DNA from: Prevotellamassilia timonensis
Lineage (GTDB): Bacteria; Bacteroidota; Bacteroidia; Bacteroidales; Bacteroidaceae
DNA: 38,894 nt
Reading direction: 5' to 3'
Assembly: GCF_021531665.1 (NCBI RefSeq)
Contig: NZ_JADYUH010000017.1
Location: forward strand, 1-38,894
Below the pieces are notes generated by a model. It worked only from the letters and a program-made list of their open reading frames with translations, was not told where the DNA came from and ran no database searches. Within the stretch, counting starts at the first letter, position 1; each line of letters begins with the position of its first letter. Shown piece after piece: positions 16,373-25,329 of this stretch. Position numbers and translations under genes: made by a program.

Positions 16373-17014
16373 TTAGAAAATGTAGGCGGCGTGAACCTGG
16401 AAGGAGTTGGTCTTATACTTCAAACGATAGTCCGTGTTGCTTCCGGCATTGCCTCCGAAGTTTTCAAAGATGGCTTTTCCGGTGTGGCCCAGCGCGAAGT
16501 TGTAGCCCACGCCGACTTCAAAGTGCTTGAAGAGGCGGACACCGGCACCCACGTTCCAAGTCGTGTTGAGGTTGCGCGTGCTGAAGTTCGTGCCGCTGCC
16601 GAAGTTGCTCCAGCTCATGTTGTTGATGGCAAAGCCAAACTGAGGACCGGTGGAGGCATAAACCTTTGCCACGCTTCCGAGACCAATGCTATAGACAAGA
16701 TTCACAGGGATTTCAAAGGAGCGATAGGTCTCCGTCTTGTCGTTGATGTCGAGATAGCGCTCAGAATACTGGATGGCGGCGTTGAATCCAAGACCAATGC
16801 CGCTGGAGAAACTGATTTTCGGACCGACATACCAACCCGCACGGTTGGAGGAGGAGATTTGTCTGCCATAGGCGTCGGTGCCGCCGCCGTCGAGTTTGAG
16901 TTTCGTCAGGTTCATACCGGCATCAATGCCCCAGTTGAAACTCTGAGCCTTGCTCTCACCGGCAAAGAAAATGCCGAGGACAAGCACGAGGGAAAGAAGA
17001 AGTGAACGTTTCAT
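16373..17014 (-). CDS. outer-membrane beta-barrel (porin-family) protein
   Basis: A 213-aa exported protein. The signal is MKRSLLLSLVLVLGIFFAGESKA with cleavage before QSFNWG. The mature part alternates hydrophobic and polar residues in strands with Gly/Asn turns (NWGIDAGMNLTKLKL, GWYVGPKISFSSGIG, VNLVYSIGLGSVAKVYASTG, FEVGVGYNFALG) and ends in an aromatic residue (HAAYIF), as outer-membrane barrels do. It resembles the small 8-strand 'outer membrane protein beta-barrel' family common in Bacteroidetes; no specific cargo is known. An in-frame ATG 18 bp upstream (17032) is possible, but 17014 gives the standard signal peptide. It follows the SLC13-type gene by 25 bp and probably shares its transcript. 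Confidence 0.85.
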   Translation of the reverse strand: MKRSLLLSLVLVLGIFFAGESKAQSFNWGIDAGMNLTKLKLDGGGTDAYGRQISSSNRAGWYVGPKISFSSGIGLGFNAAIQYSERYLDINDKTETYRSFEIPVNLVYSIGLGSVAKVYASTGPQFGFAINNMSWSNFGSGTNFSTRNLNTTWNVGAGVRLFKHFEVGVGYNFALGHTGKAIFENFGGNAGSNTDYRLKYKTNSFQVHAAYIF

Positions 17015-17039
17015 TGTGAAAATTATTTTCATTTTTTTA

Positions 17040-18977
17040 TTAGAACGGGAAGAACAAAGGAATGGTCAGAATGGCGACAATGCCCATGATGATTTGGAGA
17101 GGTACGCCGACCTTCACGTAGTCCATGAAGTTGTAGTGTCCGGCGTTCATCACCATGGCGTTGGGCGGCGTGCAAATCGGGGTGGCGAAGCAAGCAGAAG
17201 CTGCCACGGCGGCTGCCATCATGAACGGCGTCGGAGAAACTCCCAACTGGGAAGCAGCAGCCCAAGCAATGGGAGCCACGAGAATGGCGGTCGCCGAATT
17301 GCTGATGAAGGTGGAGAGCACGGAGGTCACGAGATAGACACCTGCCATCGCCGCAATCGGTCCGTAGGCGTGAAGATTTTCCACGAGGGTCGTGGCAATC
17401 CATTCGGAGATGCCGGTTTTGGAAAGCGCAGTGGACATCGGCATCATCGCCGCAATCAGGACAATGCTTTCCCAACCAATCATCTTGTAGGCGGCATCGA
17501 CACTTCTCACGCAGCGAGTCAGCACCATGAGCAAACCGGCAATGATGACGGTGGCGACGGGCTTCACGCCAATGTAGTCAGCGAACACCATGCAAAGCAC
17601 CATGATGGTCATGATGCAGGCTGCCAAAGGAGCCTTGTGGTCAAGTGCCACGCTTTCCGCATCTTTGTTGGGAGAACCAATGACAATCCACTCGCGGTTT
17701 TTCTTGTTCATGCTCTCAATGCCCTTCCAGTAGCCGTGAACGAGCAACATGTCACCCGGCTTGATAATGGAGTCGAGCACATCATCGAAGATGTATTTTC
17801 CATTTCGCTTAATCGCCAAGACGCTGACGTTGTAGCGTTCCTTGAAGTTAGCGGTGCGCAGCGGACGGTTAATCATGGCACTTTCGGGCGAGATGAGCAC
17901 CTCGGCGAGACCAATTTCGTAGAAGTCAAGCTTGGCTTTGCCTTCGGTCTCAATGTCTTCAAAGACGGAGAGCTGTTGTTCTGCCGCAAATTTCTCGACT
18001 TTTTCTTTGTGACCGAGAACGTAGAGCGTGTCGCCGGAGTGGAACTGCGTCGAGACGGAAACGGGTTCCTGAATGTTGCTGCTGAAGACCGTGCGATTGG
18101 AGCGGCGCACCTCAAGAATGGTCACGCCATACTTGTGACGAATGTCCAACTCACCCACGGTGCGTCCCTCGAGCGGAGACATCTTGTCGGGGGATTGGAG
18201 GCGGAAGACGAGATTGTCGATGTGGTATTCATGGAGCAGGGAAGCCAGGTTGTCTTCTTCGCCCTCGGCTTCGCTGTCCTTGGACTTCTTGCCCATGAAA
18301 AGGCGGCAAAGGGGATAGAGGAGCAACAGACCGACCGCCAAACAGATGATACCGATGGGGAGGAAGTCAAAGAAGGCAAAACCTTCACGACCGTTGTCGC
18401 GCAAATAGCCATCCACAATCAAGTTGGGAGGCGTACCGATGAGCGTCAGGATGCCACCCATTGAACTGGCAAACGCCAAAGGCATCATCAACTTGGCTGG
18501 GCTGGTGCCGGCGGACTTCGCCATGGCAAGGATGATGGGAAGCAGCAGGGCGACCGTTCCCGTGTTGCTGACAAAGGCAGCGACAACGGCGGTGACGAGC
18601 ATCACGAGGAAGAAAAGTTTCACCTCATTCGTGCCGGCAAGCTTGAGCAGACGACCGCTGATGATTTTGGCAAGACCGGTTTGGAACACGGCACCGCCGA
18701 CCACGAAGAGACCAATCATCATGACTACGGCAGAGTTGGAGAAACCGGCGAGCGCCTCTGACGGAGTGAGCACGTTGGTGACAAGCAACAGTGCCAGAGA
18801 GCTGAGAGCGACAATGTCGGAGCGCACCTTGTCTGCCATGAAAGCCACAATGGTGAGTCCGAAGATGACAAGAACGGTACCGACTTGTCCGGCGGGAGAA
18901 GAAAGCATTTCTCCCAACTGTGACAGCCACCCGCCAACCTGCGACAAGGCGACCATCGCTTCAGAAAATAATTCCAT
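17040..18977 (-). CDS. SLC13/DASS-family transporter with RCK_C domains
   Basis: A 645-aa inner-membrane transporter of the divalent anion/Na+ symporter group (sulfate, dicarboxylates or similar; substrate not deducible). Two membrane halves flank a cytoplasmic region. The first half carries SNTGTVALLLP and IGTPPNLIVDGYL, the second SNSATAILVAP and ICTPPNAMVMNAG, the paired S-N-(S/T) and PPN signatures of the fold. Residues ~215-390 contain two TrkA-C (RCK_C) domains (VGELDIRHKYGVTILEVRR; LRTANFKERYNVSVLAIKR), which usually bind a regulatory ligand. Length and arrangement match SLC13/RCK proteins of Bacteroidetes. It is the first gene of a likely two-gene unit with the barrel gene. Confidence 0.92.
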   Translation of the reverse strand: MELFSEAMVALSQVGGWLSQLGEMLSSPAGQVGTVLVIFGLTIVAFMADKVRSDIVALSSLALLLVTNVLTPSEALAGFSNSAVVMMIGLFVVGGAVFQTGLAKIISGRLLKLAGTNEVKLFFLVMLVTAVVAAFVSNTGTVALLLPIILAMAKSAGTSPAKLMMPLAFASSMGGILTLIGTPPNLIVDGYLRDNGREGFAFFDFLPIGIICLAVGLLLLYPLCRLFMGKKSKDSEAEGEEDNLASLLHEYHIDNLVFRLQSPDKMSPLEGRTVGELDIRHKYGVTILEVRRSNRTVFSSNIQEPVSVSTQFHSGDTLYVLGHKEKVEKFAAEQQLSVFEDIETEGKAKLDFYEIGLAEVLISPESAMINRPLRTANFKERYNVSVLAIKRNGKYIFDDVLDSIIKPGDMLLVHGYWKGIESMNKKNREWIVIGSPNKDAESVALDHKAPLAACIMTIMVLCMVFADYIGVKPVATVIIAGLLMVLTRCVRSVDAAYKMIGWESIVLIAAMMPMSTALSKTGISEWIATTLVENLHAYGPIAAMAGVYLVTSVLSTFISNSATAILVAPIAWAAASQLGVSPTPFMMAAAVAASACFATPICTPPNAMVMNAGHYNFMDYVKVGVPLQIIMGIVAILTIPLFFPF

Positions 18978-19270
18978 GAGAAATGTATGTGTGAGTTTGT
19001 TACGTATTTATTTCGTTTTCCGCAAAGAGCAAAATGCCCAACAAAGAGCATTCGTGCAAATTCCGCGCGAAAATACGGAATATTGCACGAATGAGCAAGT
19101 TTCTCTGTGTAAATCAAGCATTTTTCCTCGCAACGAGGAGAGATGCGCGGCAATTTGAGACGTCAGAGAAACAAATGGAACGCTTCCGAGCGGCGAGACC
19201 TCTCAACGCGTTTAGGCATACGAGGTGTTCTAAAAGAGGCTCCGTCACTTCTGCGTGCGCATCTCGTCAC
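18978..19270. other. intergenic region, first part of the second repeat island
   Basis: No gene is supported. GAGGTGTTCTAAAA at 19222-19235 resembles a MITE left end. No clear promoter for the SLC13 gene was found. Confidence 0.5.
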
Positions 19271-19358
19271 TTACCGCCGTGCCGCGGCATGTTTACCGCC
19301 GTGCCGCGGTAAGTCTACCGCCGTGCCGCGGTAAGTTTACCGTCGCGCCGCGGTAAGT
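19271..19358. repeat. 22-bp GC-rich palindromic tandem array, 4 copies
   Basis: Four contiguous 22-bp units start at 19271, 19293, 19315 and 19337, consensus TTACCGCCGTGCCGCGGTAAGT. Each unit can fold on itself (TTACCGC against GCGGTAA). The first ends CATGT instead of TAAGT, and the fourth has CGTCGCG. It is non-coding. Confidence 0.9.
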
Positions 19359-19400
19359 GACGAAGCGGCGCGCGGGAGTGACGAAGCGGCGCGCGGGAAC
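19359..19400. repeat. 21-bp direct repeat, 2 copies
   Basis: GACGAAGCGGCGCGCGGGAGT (19359-19379) is followed directly by a second copy differing only in the last two bases (19380-19400). It abuts the 22-bp array. Confidence 0.88.
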
Positions 19401-19497
19401 AATGCCACGCCGTCCGCGAACGCTATGTTTTTGACGAATGCAGATTTTGATGCAACTCTGCTCCCGTGACACCCCGTCACCGACCCGTCATCACCCC

Positions 19498-19590
19498 GTT
19501 ACGTTCGTTACGTTCGTTACGCACGTTACGCACGATTCATTCGCGTTCATTCGATCCATACGCTTCATTCGCGTTCATTCGTTTGATTCG
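19498..19590. repeat. 9-bp tandem repeats and TTCATTCG words
   Basis: GTTACGTTC occurs twice, then GTTACGCAC twice (19498-19533). These are followed by two copies of TTCATTCGCGTTCATTCG about 24 bp apart. The sequence is simple and non-coding. Confidence 0.8.
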
Positions 19591-19604
19591 TGTTCAAAAA
19601 CCAG

Positions 19605-19659
19605 AATGTAGGTTTTCGTGTATAGATTGCAGAGTTTTTTCCCTTTGATTTATGTATAG
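19605..19659 (+). repeat. shared intergenic block, copy 2
   Basis: ATGTAGGTTTTCGTGTATAG, then TTGCAGAGTTTTTTCCCTTT and GATTTATGTATAG. This is the counterpart of 419-475, in the same orientation and again downstream of a tandem array. Confidence 0.75.
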
Positions 19660-19739
19660 CAAACTGCTCTGACGGTCATCTACTTGACATCTATTTGACA
19701 CGACCGCGCCATATTCCATCACTTATAGAACACGCCATC

Positions 19740-19777
19740 TAAAAAAAGGCTGCGCCGAGGAGTTCGGTGCAGCCTTT
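19740..19777 (-). terminator. terminator of pnp
   Basis: AAAGGCTGCGCCGA pairs with TCGGTGCAGCCTTT (one G-U). On the minus strand a T-run follows, from the A7 at 19741-19747. It is ~70 bp past the pnp stop codon. Confidence 0.85.
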
Positions 19778-19844
19778 GAAAGGAGAGAGGGAGCATGCAA
19801 TGTGGCAACCACCAGAGTCGTGGTTTCACTCGCCTACTCCGCAA

Positions 19845-22061
19845 TTAGTCGTGGTGGGGACGGCGCGGGGGACGGTTCTCACCGTTTTCACGGCGGGGAC
19901 GACGGGCGGGACGCTCTTCCCATCCTTCGGGCTTCTCTTCAAGCACGCGGTGAGAGAGGCGGAACTTGCCGGTCTTGTCGTCAATCTCAAGGAGTTTCAC
20001 CTGAATGGTGTCGCCTTCCTTGATGCCGGCTTCTTCCACGGTTTCGAGACGCTTCCAAGCAATCTCGCTGATGTGGAGCAAGCCTTCCTTGCCCGGCATG
20101 AACTCAACGAAGCAGCCGTAGGGCATGATGCTGACCACTTTTGCGTCATAGACCTCGCCCACTTCGGGGATGGCAACAATGGCGCGAATCTTGGCAACAG
20201 CTGCGTCGATGCTTTCCTTGTTGGGACCGCTCACCTGAATCTTGCCTACGCCGTCTTCTTCATCAATCGTGATGGTGGCACCGGTTTCTTCCTGCATGCC
20301 CTGAATGATTTTACCGCCGGGGCCAATGACAGCACCAATGAATTCCTTGGGAATCTCGAAGGCTTCAATGCGGGGCACGTGGGGTTTGAGTTCGGGACGG
20401 GGTGCGGGCATGGCTTCCACAATCTTGGAAAGGATGTGTTCGCGTGCCTGCTTGGCTTGGGCGAGTGCCTTTTCAAGGATTTCGTAGGAGAGACCGTCGC
20501 ACTTGATGTCCATCTGAGTGGCGGTGAGACCCTTGGCAGTACCGGTGGTCTTGAAGTCCATATCGCCGAGGTGGTCTTCGTCGCCGAGGATGTCGCTCAA
20601 AACGGCATATTTGTCTTCGCCGGGGTTCTTGATGAGTCCCATGGCGATGCCGCTGACGGGAGCTTTGATGGGCACACCGGCATCCATGAGAGCGAGCGTT
20701 CCGGCGCAGACGGTAGCCATGGAGGACGAACCGTTGCTTTCAAGGATGTCGCTGACAACGCGAATGGTGTAGGGATAGTCTGCGGGAATCTGACCCTTGA
20801 GGGCGCGCCAAGCGAGGTGACCGTGACCGATTTCACGACGACCAACGCCACGCTGTGCTTTGGCTTCGCCGGTGGAGAAGGGCGGGAAGTTGTAGTGAAG
20901 GAGGAAGCGCATGTAGCTCTTGTCCAACACGTCGTCCACCATCTTTTCGTCGAGTTTGGTGCCGAGGGTGGCAGTGGCGAGCGCCTGAGTTTCGCCGCGA
21001 GTGAAGATGGAAGAACCGTGAGGCATGGGGAGCGGAGAAACTTCGCACCAGATGGGGCGAATGTCAGTGGTGCCGCGACCGTCGAGGCGTTTGCCTTCGT
21101 CAAGGATGCAACGGCGCATGGCGTCGCGCTCCACATCGTGATAGTAGCGGTCCACGAGGGCGTTCTTCTCTTCGAGTTCTTCAGCGGTCATGTCGGAATG
21201 AGCGGCGGCGTAGGCTTCTTTGAAGTCCTCGCGAATCTTGGTGAACGCCTCTTCACGCTGATGCTTGTCGTGGTCACCGGCTTGAGCGATGGCATAGGCA
21301 GGAGCGTAGCACTGATCTTTCACAGCCTGACGGAGTTCTTCGTCGTTCACCTCGTCATCATATTCTCTCTTGACGTCGGTACCGAGTTCCTTGGAGAGTT
21401 CTTTTTGGAGTTGGCACATGGGTTTGATTGCCTCGTGTGCCACTTTGAGTGCTTCGAGGAGTGCGCTTTCGGGCACTTCGTCCATTTCTCCTTCCACCAT
21501 CATGATGTTTTCCTCGGTGGCACCGACCATGATGTCCATGTCAGCCTTTTCGAGTTGTTGGAAAGTGGGGTTCACAATGTATTCTCCATCAACGCGAGCG
21601 ACGCGCACTTCGGAGATGGGACCTTCAAAGGGGATGTCGCTGGCGGCGAGAGCAGCGGAGGCTGCGAAGCCGGCAAGAGCGTCGGGCATGTCCACGCCAT
21701 CGGCGGAGAAGAGCGTGATGTTCACATAGACTTCGCAATGATAGTCAGAGGGAAACAAGGGGCGCAGGGCACGGTCCACGAGACGGGAGGTGAGGATTTC
21801 GTAGTCACCGGCGCGACCTTCACGTTTGGTGAAGCCACCGGGGAAGCGTCCGGCTGCGCTGTATTTTTCTTTGTAGTCACACTGCAGGGGCATGAAGTCT
21901 GTGCCGGGTTGTGCGGTCTTGGCGGCACAAACGGTGGCGAGCAGCATCGTGTTGTTGAGACGAAGCATGACGGCTCCGTCAGCCTGCTTTGCCAGTTTTC
22001 CGGTTTCAATGCTGATGACGCGGCCATCGGGCAGAGAAACGCTTTTTGTAATTACATTCAT
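19845..22061 (-). CDS. pnp: polyribonucleotide nucleotidyltransferase (PNPase)
   Basis: A 738-aa 3'-5' phosphorolytic exoribonuclease that degrades mRNA and can add tails, normally a trimer. Domains in order: RNase PH 1 (about 10-140, with RPGGF-type [11 protein letters not shown]), an all-helical linker (about 240-310), RNase PH 2 (about 320-545, with the metal/catalytic [10 protein letters not shown] near residue 500), a KH domain with the IGPGGK loop near 577 and an S1 domain (about 630-700, [18 protein letters not shown]). The C-terminus is a short Arg/Pro-rich tail ([19 protein letters not shown]). Length is typical. It is a single-gene unit with its own promoter and terminator. A very long open frame on the opposite strand is a by-product of codon bias. 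Confidence 0.97.
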   Translation of the reverse strand: MNVITKSVSLPDGRVISIETGKLAKQADGAVMLRLNNTMLLATVCAAKTAQPGTDFMPLQCDYKEKYSAAGRFPGGFTKREGRAGDYEILTSRLVDRALRPLFPSDYHCEVYVNITLFSADGVDMPDALAGFAASAALAASDIPFEGPISEVRVARVDGEYIVNPTFQQLEKADMDIMVGATEENIMMVEGEMDEVPESALLEALKVAHEAIKPMCQLQKELSKELGTDVKREYDDEVNDEELRQAVKDQCYAPAYAIAQAGDHDKHQREEAFTKIREDFKEAYAAAHSDMTAEELEEKNALVDRYYHDVERDAMRRCILDEGKRLDGRGTTDIRPIWCEVSPLPMPHGSSIFTRGETQALATATLGTKLDEKMVDDVLDKSYMRFLLHYNFPPFSTGEAKAQRGVGRREIGHGHLAWRALKGQIPADYPYTIRVVSDILESNGSSSMATVCAGTLALMDAGVPIKAPVSGIAMGLIKNPGEDKYAVLSDILGDEDHLGDMDFKTTGTAKGLTATQMDIKCDGLSYEILEKALAQAKQAREHILSKIVEAMPAPRPELKPHVPRIEAFEIPKEFIGAVIGPGGKIIQGMQEETGATITIDEEDGVGKIQVSGPNKESIDAAVAKIRAIVAIPEVGEVYDAKVVSIMPYGCFVEFMPGKEGLLHISEIAWKRLETVEEAGIKEGDTIQVKLLEIDDKTGKFRLSHRVLEEKPEGWEERPARRPRRENGENRPPRRPHHD

Positions 22062-22106
22062 CTTTTTTCTTGTAATGTTTATTTGTTAAAACCTTTAGAA
22101 ATCGCG

Positions 22107-22142
22107 CAAAAGTAGTGATAAAAATCCTATCTCGCTGACAAA
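22107..22142 (-). promoter_or_regulatory. candidate pnp promoter
   Basis: On the minus strand, TTTG (22139-22142) and TACTTTTG (22107-22114) are separated by 24 bases, somewhat long for the Bacteroidetes -33/-7 pair. The -7 box is a full match and lies 46 bp before the start codon. Confidence 0.5.
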
Positions 22143-22183
22143 GAGCACAAATATTTTTGTTTTAAGGGGCGTTCTGACGAATT

Positions 22184-22219
22184 CAGACAAATACTCAGAC
22201 GAATATTCAGACGAATAAA
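22184..22219. repeat. 12-bp tandem repeat, 3 copies
   Basis: CAGACAAATACT, CAGACGAATATT and CAGACGAATAAA follow one another, with CAGAC at 22184, 22196 and 22208. Immediately upstream is GGGGCGTTCT (22166-22175), which resembles a MITE end. Confidence 0.7.
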
Positions 22220-22242
22220 TCCCGACACAGCTCCTCCACCCG

Positions 22243-22324
22243 ATGCGAGGCATTCCCGCGCTTTGAAAGTCAAAATTTCTTTCGAGAGCAACGTTCCGGC
22301 TCGCGAAGAAATCAAGCCTCGTAT
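22243..22324. other. nested inverted repeat in the pnp/PCMD intergenic region
   Basis: ATGCGAGGC (22243-22251) faces GCCTCGTAT (22316-22324). Inside, ATTTCTTTCG faces CGAAGAAAT, and CGAG/CTCG forms an inner stem. The rest of 22062-22570 has no supported gene; a 140-codon minus-strand frame across it looks spurious. It could be a structured RNA or a dispersed repeat. Confidence 0.35.
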
Positions 22325-22477
22325 GCCGAGCATGATGGCTTTTCTCCGATGAAAACGGGGATTTTGAACAAAATGAGCGATGAAAAAAGAACGGAAAATT
22401 GCAAAGAGGAGAAAGCAGAAAAAACGGTAATACCACAAAAAACGGTAGAAAAGTGGTTTACCTTTCCAAAAACTAAA

Positions 22478-22506
22478 TTTGCATAATTTGAAAAATCGTA
22501 ACTTTG
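22478..22506 (+). promoter_or_regulatory. promoter of the PCMD/barrel/calycin operon
   Basis: TTTG (22478-22481), 17 bases, then TAACTTTG (22499-22506) fits the Bacteroidetes -33/-7 promoter. The ATG follows 65 bp downstream. Confidence 0.65.
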
Positions 22507-22570
22507 CAGAGCAAAAACACAAATAACTGCACGAAAGAATCTCTTTCATTCACATTTCCCTTTCTCATTC

Positions 22571-23752
22571 ATGAAGAAATCCTCTTTTTTCCTCCTTGCG
22601 GCATTCGCAAGTCTTCCATGTCTCGTGTCGTGCATCCAAGATGAACCGTTGAACGCGGAATGCGACATCCTTGACGTGGAACAAAGTTGGGTGGATGCCC
22701 ATCCCGGTCTGCTCATCGGTAATCCGCGAGTGGAAAACACCCGCGTGGCGTTCACCATTCAACCCGGCTCTGACCGCACTGCGCTCAACCCACGCTTTGA
22801 ACTCACCCCCGGTGCCACCATCACCATGAAAGAAAACGGAGTGGACATCCCTGCCAACGGCGTGACCCGTGACTTCTCATCTCCGCAAACCTACACCGTT
22901 CACTCGCAGGACGGATTTTGGAAAAAGGACTATGAAGTTTCCTTCTCCCCCCGCAAATCTATCACCAAACTGAGTTTTGAAAACTTCAGACTCGACGCCA
23001 CAGGACGCTACTACGAATGGTACGAAGTGGACGCCGACGAGTTGGGAACAGAACTCTACTATTGGGCAACGGGTAACGCCGGCTATGCCATCACCGGAAT
23101 GGGCAATGCTCCCGATGACTACCCCTCCAATCCCGATGCTCACGGCGTGTCCAATGAAAACGGCACAGGATCCAAATGCATCCGTCTGGAAACTCGCGCC
23201 ACCGGTTCTTTCGGAGAACGTTTGAAGATGCCTCTTGCCGCCGGCAACATCTTCATCGGTGAATTCGCCTCTTCACAAGCCGCCATGTATCCCCGACGTG
23301 CCACCAAGTTCGGTTTGCAACTCGTGACGGAAGTGCCCGTAAAACTGGAAGGCTACTATAAGTATAAAGCCGGCGAGACCTTCATTGACATCAACAAGGT
23401 TGAGCATCCCGAACTCCACGACATGGCGGACATCTACGCCGTGGTGTATGAAGCCTATCCCGAAGGCAGCGACAAGTTCGTCCCACTCAACGGCGACGAT
23501 GTGCTCTCCTCCGACCGCATCGTGCTCTTGGCACGCATCGACGAACCGGGCGAACCCGAGGAATGGACCTTCTTCAGCGAACCCTTCAAGCCGGTCGGAA
23601 ACAAAACAATCTCCGAAGAAATGCTCCGTGAGAACAAATATGCCATCGCCATCGTCTGCACCTCCTCCCGCGACGGAGCCTACTTCAACGGCGCCATCGG
23701 CTCGGTGCTCTACGTGGATGAACTCAAAGTGGTTTGGAAAGGCGACGAATAA
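22571..23752 (+). CDS. PCMD-domain surface lipoprotein
   Basis: A 393-aa lipoprotein with signal MKKSSFFLLAAFASLPCLVSC, where LVSC is the lipobox and C21 the likely lipidation site. Residues ~30-130 look like an immunoglobulin-like N-terminal domain ending in the TVHSQDG..KDYEV strand pair seen in Bacteroidetes surface lipoproteins. Residues ~135-393 resemble the 'putative carbohydrate metabolism' (PCMD) fold: the YYEWYEVDADELG...YWATGNAGYAI opening, SKCIRLETR, AGNIFIGEF, KLEGYYKYKAGE and the closing AIGSVLYVDELKVVW. PCMD proteins are thought to bind or process glycans at the surface, but no reaction is established. It is the first gene of a four-gene operon. Confidence 0.8.
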   Translation: MKKSSFFLLAAFASLPCLVSCIQDEPLNAECDILDVEQSWVDAHPGLLIGNPRVENTRVAFTIQPGSDRTALNPRFELTPGATITMKENGVDIPANGVTRDFSSPQTYTVHSQDGFWKKDYEVSFSPRKSITKLSFENFRLDATGRYYEWYEVDADELGTELYYWATGNAGYAITGMGNAPDDYPSNPDAHGVSNENGTGSKCIRLETRATGSFGERLKMPLAAGNIFIGEFASSQAAMYPRRATKFGLQLVTEVPVKLEGYYKYKAGETFIDINKVEHPELHDMADIYAVVYEAYPEGSDKFVPLNGDDVLSSDRIVLLARIDEPGEPEEWTFFSEPFKPVGNKTISEEMLRENKYAIAIVCTSSRDGAYFNGAIGSVLYVDELKVVWKGDE

Positions 23753-23835
23753 GCAGTACTTCACTTATATTTAAATAGGAGCGACCGACAACCACCGTCT
23801 TCCTCCGACTCACCTCTCAATCCGAAACTTCTCAC

Positions 23836-24618
23836 ATGAAAAAGATAATTCTTTCCCTCCTCCTGCTCCTTCCCCTCAGCGTCGCAGCCCACACCAACGA
23901 CGAAGTGAAGGACACCGACAACAATCTGTTGAAAGCCGCCCTCAAAGGCTGGCACGTGCGCCTCGGCGCAGGCTTCAACCTCGGCGGCACCTCTCCGCTG
24001 CCGCTGCCCGCGGAGATTCGCAAAATCGAAAGTTATCAGCCGGGGCTCTGCTTCACCGTGCAGGGCGCTGCCCACAAACAGTTTGGCGAGAAAAAGAAAT
24101 GGGGACTCATGCTCGGACTCCGATTTGAAAGCAAGGGCATGAAGACCGACGCCACCGTGAAGAACTATCACATGGAAGCCGTGAACGACGATGGTAGCGG
24201 CACCGTGCGCGGAGCATGGACCGGAAAGGTCAAGACAGAAGTGAACAACAACTATCTGACCATCCCCGTGCTCGCCACCTACAACTTCAACGAGCGCTGG
24301 ATGGTGAAAGCCGGACCCTACTTCTCCTACATGGTGAATGGCACGTTCAAAGGGTCTGCCTACGACGGCTACATCCGTGACCAGGAACCGACCGGCACGA
24401 AAACAGAAGTGCAATCTGCTTCCTACGATTTCAGTGACGACCTCCGCCGCTTCCAATGGGGCGTGCAGGCAGGCGGCGAGTTCAAAGCCTACAAACACCT
24501 CAGCGTCTCCCTCGACCTCACTTGGGGTTTGAACGGCATCTTCCCCTCCGACTTCCAAAGCGTGACCTTTGCCCTCTACCCCATCTACGGCACACTCGGC
24601 TTCCACTACCTCTTCTAA
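23836..24618 (+). CDS. outer-membrane beta-barrel protein (porin family)
   Basis: A 260-aa exported protein. The signal is MKKIILSLLLLLPLSVAA with the mature start near HTNDEVK. The mature part shows barrel-type strands with aromatic girdles and Gly turns (GWHVRLGAGFNLGG, WGLMLGLRFESKG, YLTIPVLATYNFNERWMVKAGPYFSYMVNG, WGVQAGGEFKAYKHLSVSLDLTWGLNG) and the terminal LGFHYLF. It belongs to the 'outer membrane protein beta-barrel' group. It lies 83 bp after the PCMD lipoprotein and 64 bp before the calycin-like gene. No cargo can be named. Confidence 0.82.
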   Translation: MKKIILSLLLLLPLSVAAHTNDEVKDTDNNLLKAALKGWHVRLGAGFNLGGTSPLPLPAEIRKIESYQPGLCFTVQGAAHKQFGEKKKWGLMLGLRFESKGMKTDATVKNYHMEAVNDDGSGTVRGAWTGKVKTEVNNNYLTIPVLATYNFNERWMVKAGPYFSYMVNGTFKGSAYDGYIRDQEPTGTKTEVQSASYDFSDDLRRFQWGVQAGGEFKAYKHLSVSLDLTWGLNGIFPSDFQSVTFALYPIYGTLGFHYLF

Positions 24619-24682
24619 GAATCCAACGTGGCTGCAATGCCGCTTCAACCGCAAATTATTCACTCATTAATACCTCAACCGT

Positions 24683-25309
24683 ATGAAGAAATTTTTACTC
24701 TCTCTCGCAGTGCTCTTCACTGCCACATTCTCCGCAAACGCTCAGGTCGTGGACACCAAACCCATCTGCGGAACCTACACTTGCGACTTCTATCTTTCCA
24801 TGCCGGACCCCATACCCGATGACCTTGAACCCATCCCCAGCACGCCCGTGCAAATCCTTCCAGGCGACGAAGCCGGCACCATCAACTTCTTCCTCCAGAA
24901 CTTCTCAATGAATGGAGAAGTGTTGGGCGACGTGTTGCTGAAGAACATCAAAGTGCAGTGCGATGCTGAAGGAAAATACACTTTCGTGGAGCACGATGCA
25001 CAGCGCGTGGAACTGCCGGCTGCAGACATCGTGGCTGACGCCAAACTGAACTGTACCACCACTTACGTGAAGAACGGCAAACTCTATGCTGACGTGGACA
25101 TCGTCTGGATTATGAACGATGTGCCGGTCAGCCCGATTTACGTGCGTCTCATCAGCACCGCCTCCACCGCCGGCATCGGCGAAGTGAGCGTGAACCGCAC
25201 CACCCGCAACGGCGTCTATACGTTGGACGGTCGCTTCCTCGGCAACGAGCTCAAGGCAAACGCTCCCAAGGGTGTCTATGTCGTGAACGGCAAGAAAATC
25301 TTGAAATAA
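24683..25309 (+). CDS. calycin-like domain secreted protein
   Basis: A 208-aa exported protein with signal MKKFLLSLAVLFTATFSANA. Residues ~25-155 resemble the calycin-like family of Bacteroidetes (start ICGTYTCDFYLSM, then alternating strands such as GTINFFLQNFSMNGEVLGDVLLKNIKV and AKLNCTTTYVKNGKLYADVDIVW), a lipocalin-type small barrel of unknown ligand. The C-terminus (about 165-208) is the tail VYTLDGRFLGN...KGVYVVNGKKILK, shared in form with the GH95 enzyme and the next gene. It is 20 bp upstream of that gene. The family call is from pattern recognition. Confidence 0.72.
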   Translation: MKKFLLSLAVLFTATFSANAQVVDTKPICGTYTCDFYLSMPDPIPDDLEPIPSTPVQILPGDEAGTINFFLQNFSMNGEVLGDVLLKNIKVQCDAEGKYTFVEHDAQRVELPAADIVADAKLNCTTTYVKNGKLYADVDIVWIMNDVPVSPIYVRLISTASTAGIGEVSVNRTTRNGVYTLDGRFLGNELKANAPKGVYVVNGKKILK

Positions 25310-25329
25310 TCATCAAGTAAGAATCCCAC

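Noticed and set aside
19222-19736. A possible ~515-bp element bounded by GAGGTGTTCT and AGAACACGCC.
   Set aside because: The ends are imperfect, flanking bases show no target duplication, and the interior is unlike the MITE copies. The ends may be unrelated remnants.
19767-22115. A 782-codon plus-strand open frame opposite pnp.
   Set aside because: It mirrors pnp codons exactly, has no recognisable motif, and crosses the pnp terminator and promoter.
22127-22549. A 140-codon minus-strand frame in the pnp/PCMD gap.
   Set aside because: It crosses the tandem repeat, the nested stem and the consensus promoter of the surface operon, and is aromatic/Cys-rich low-quality sequence.
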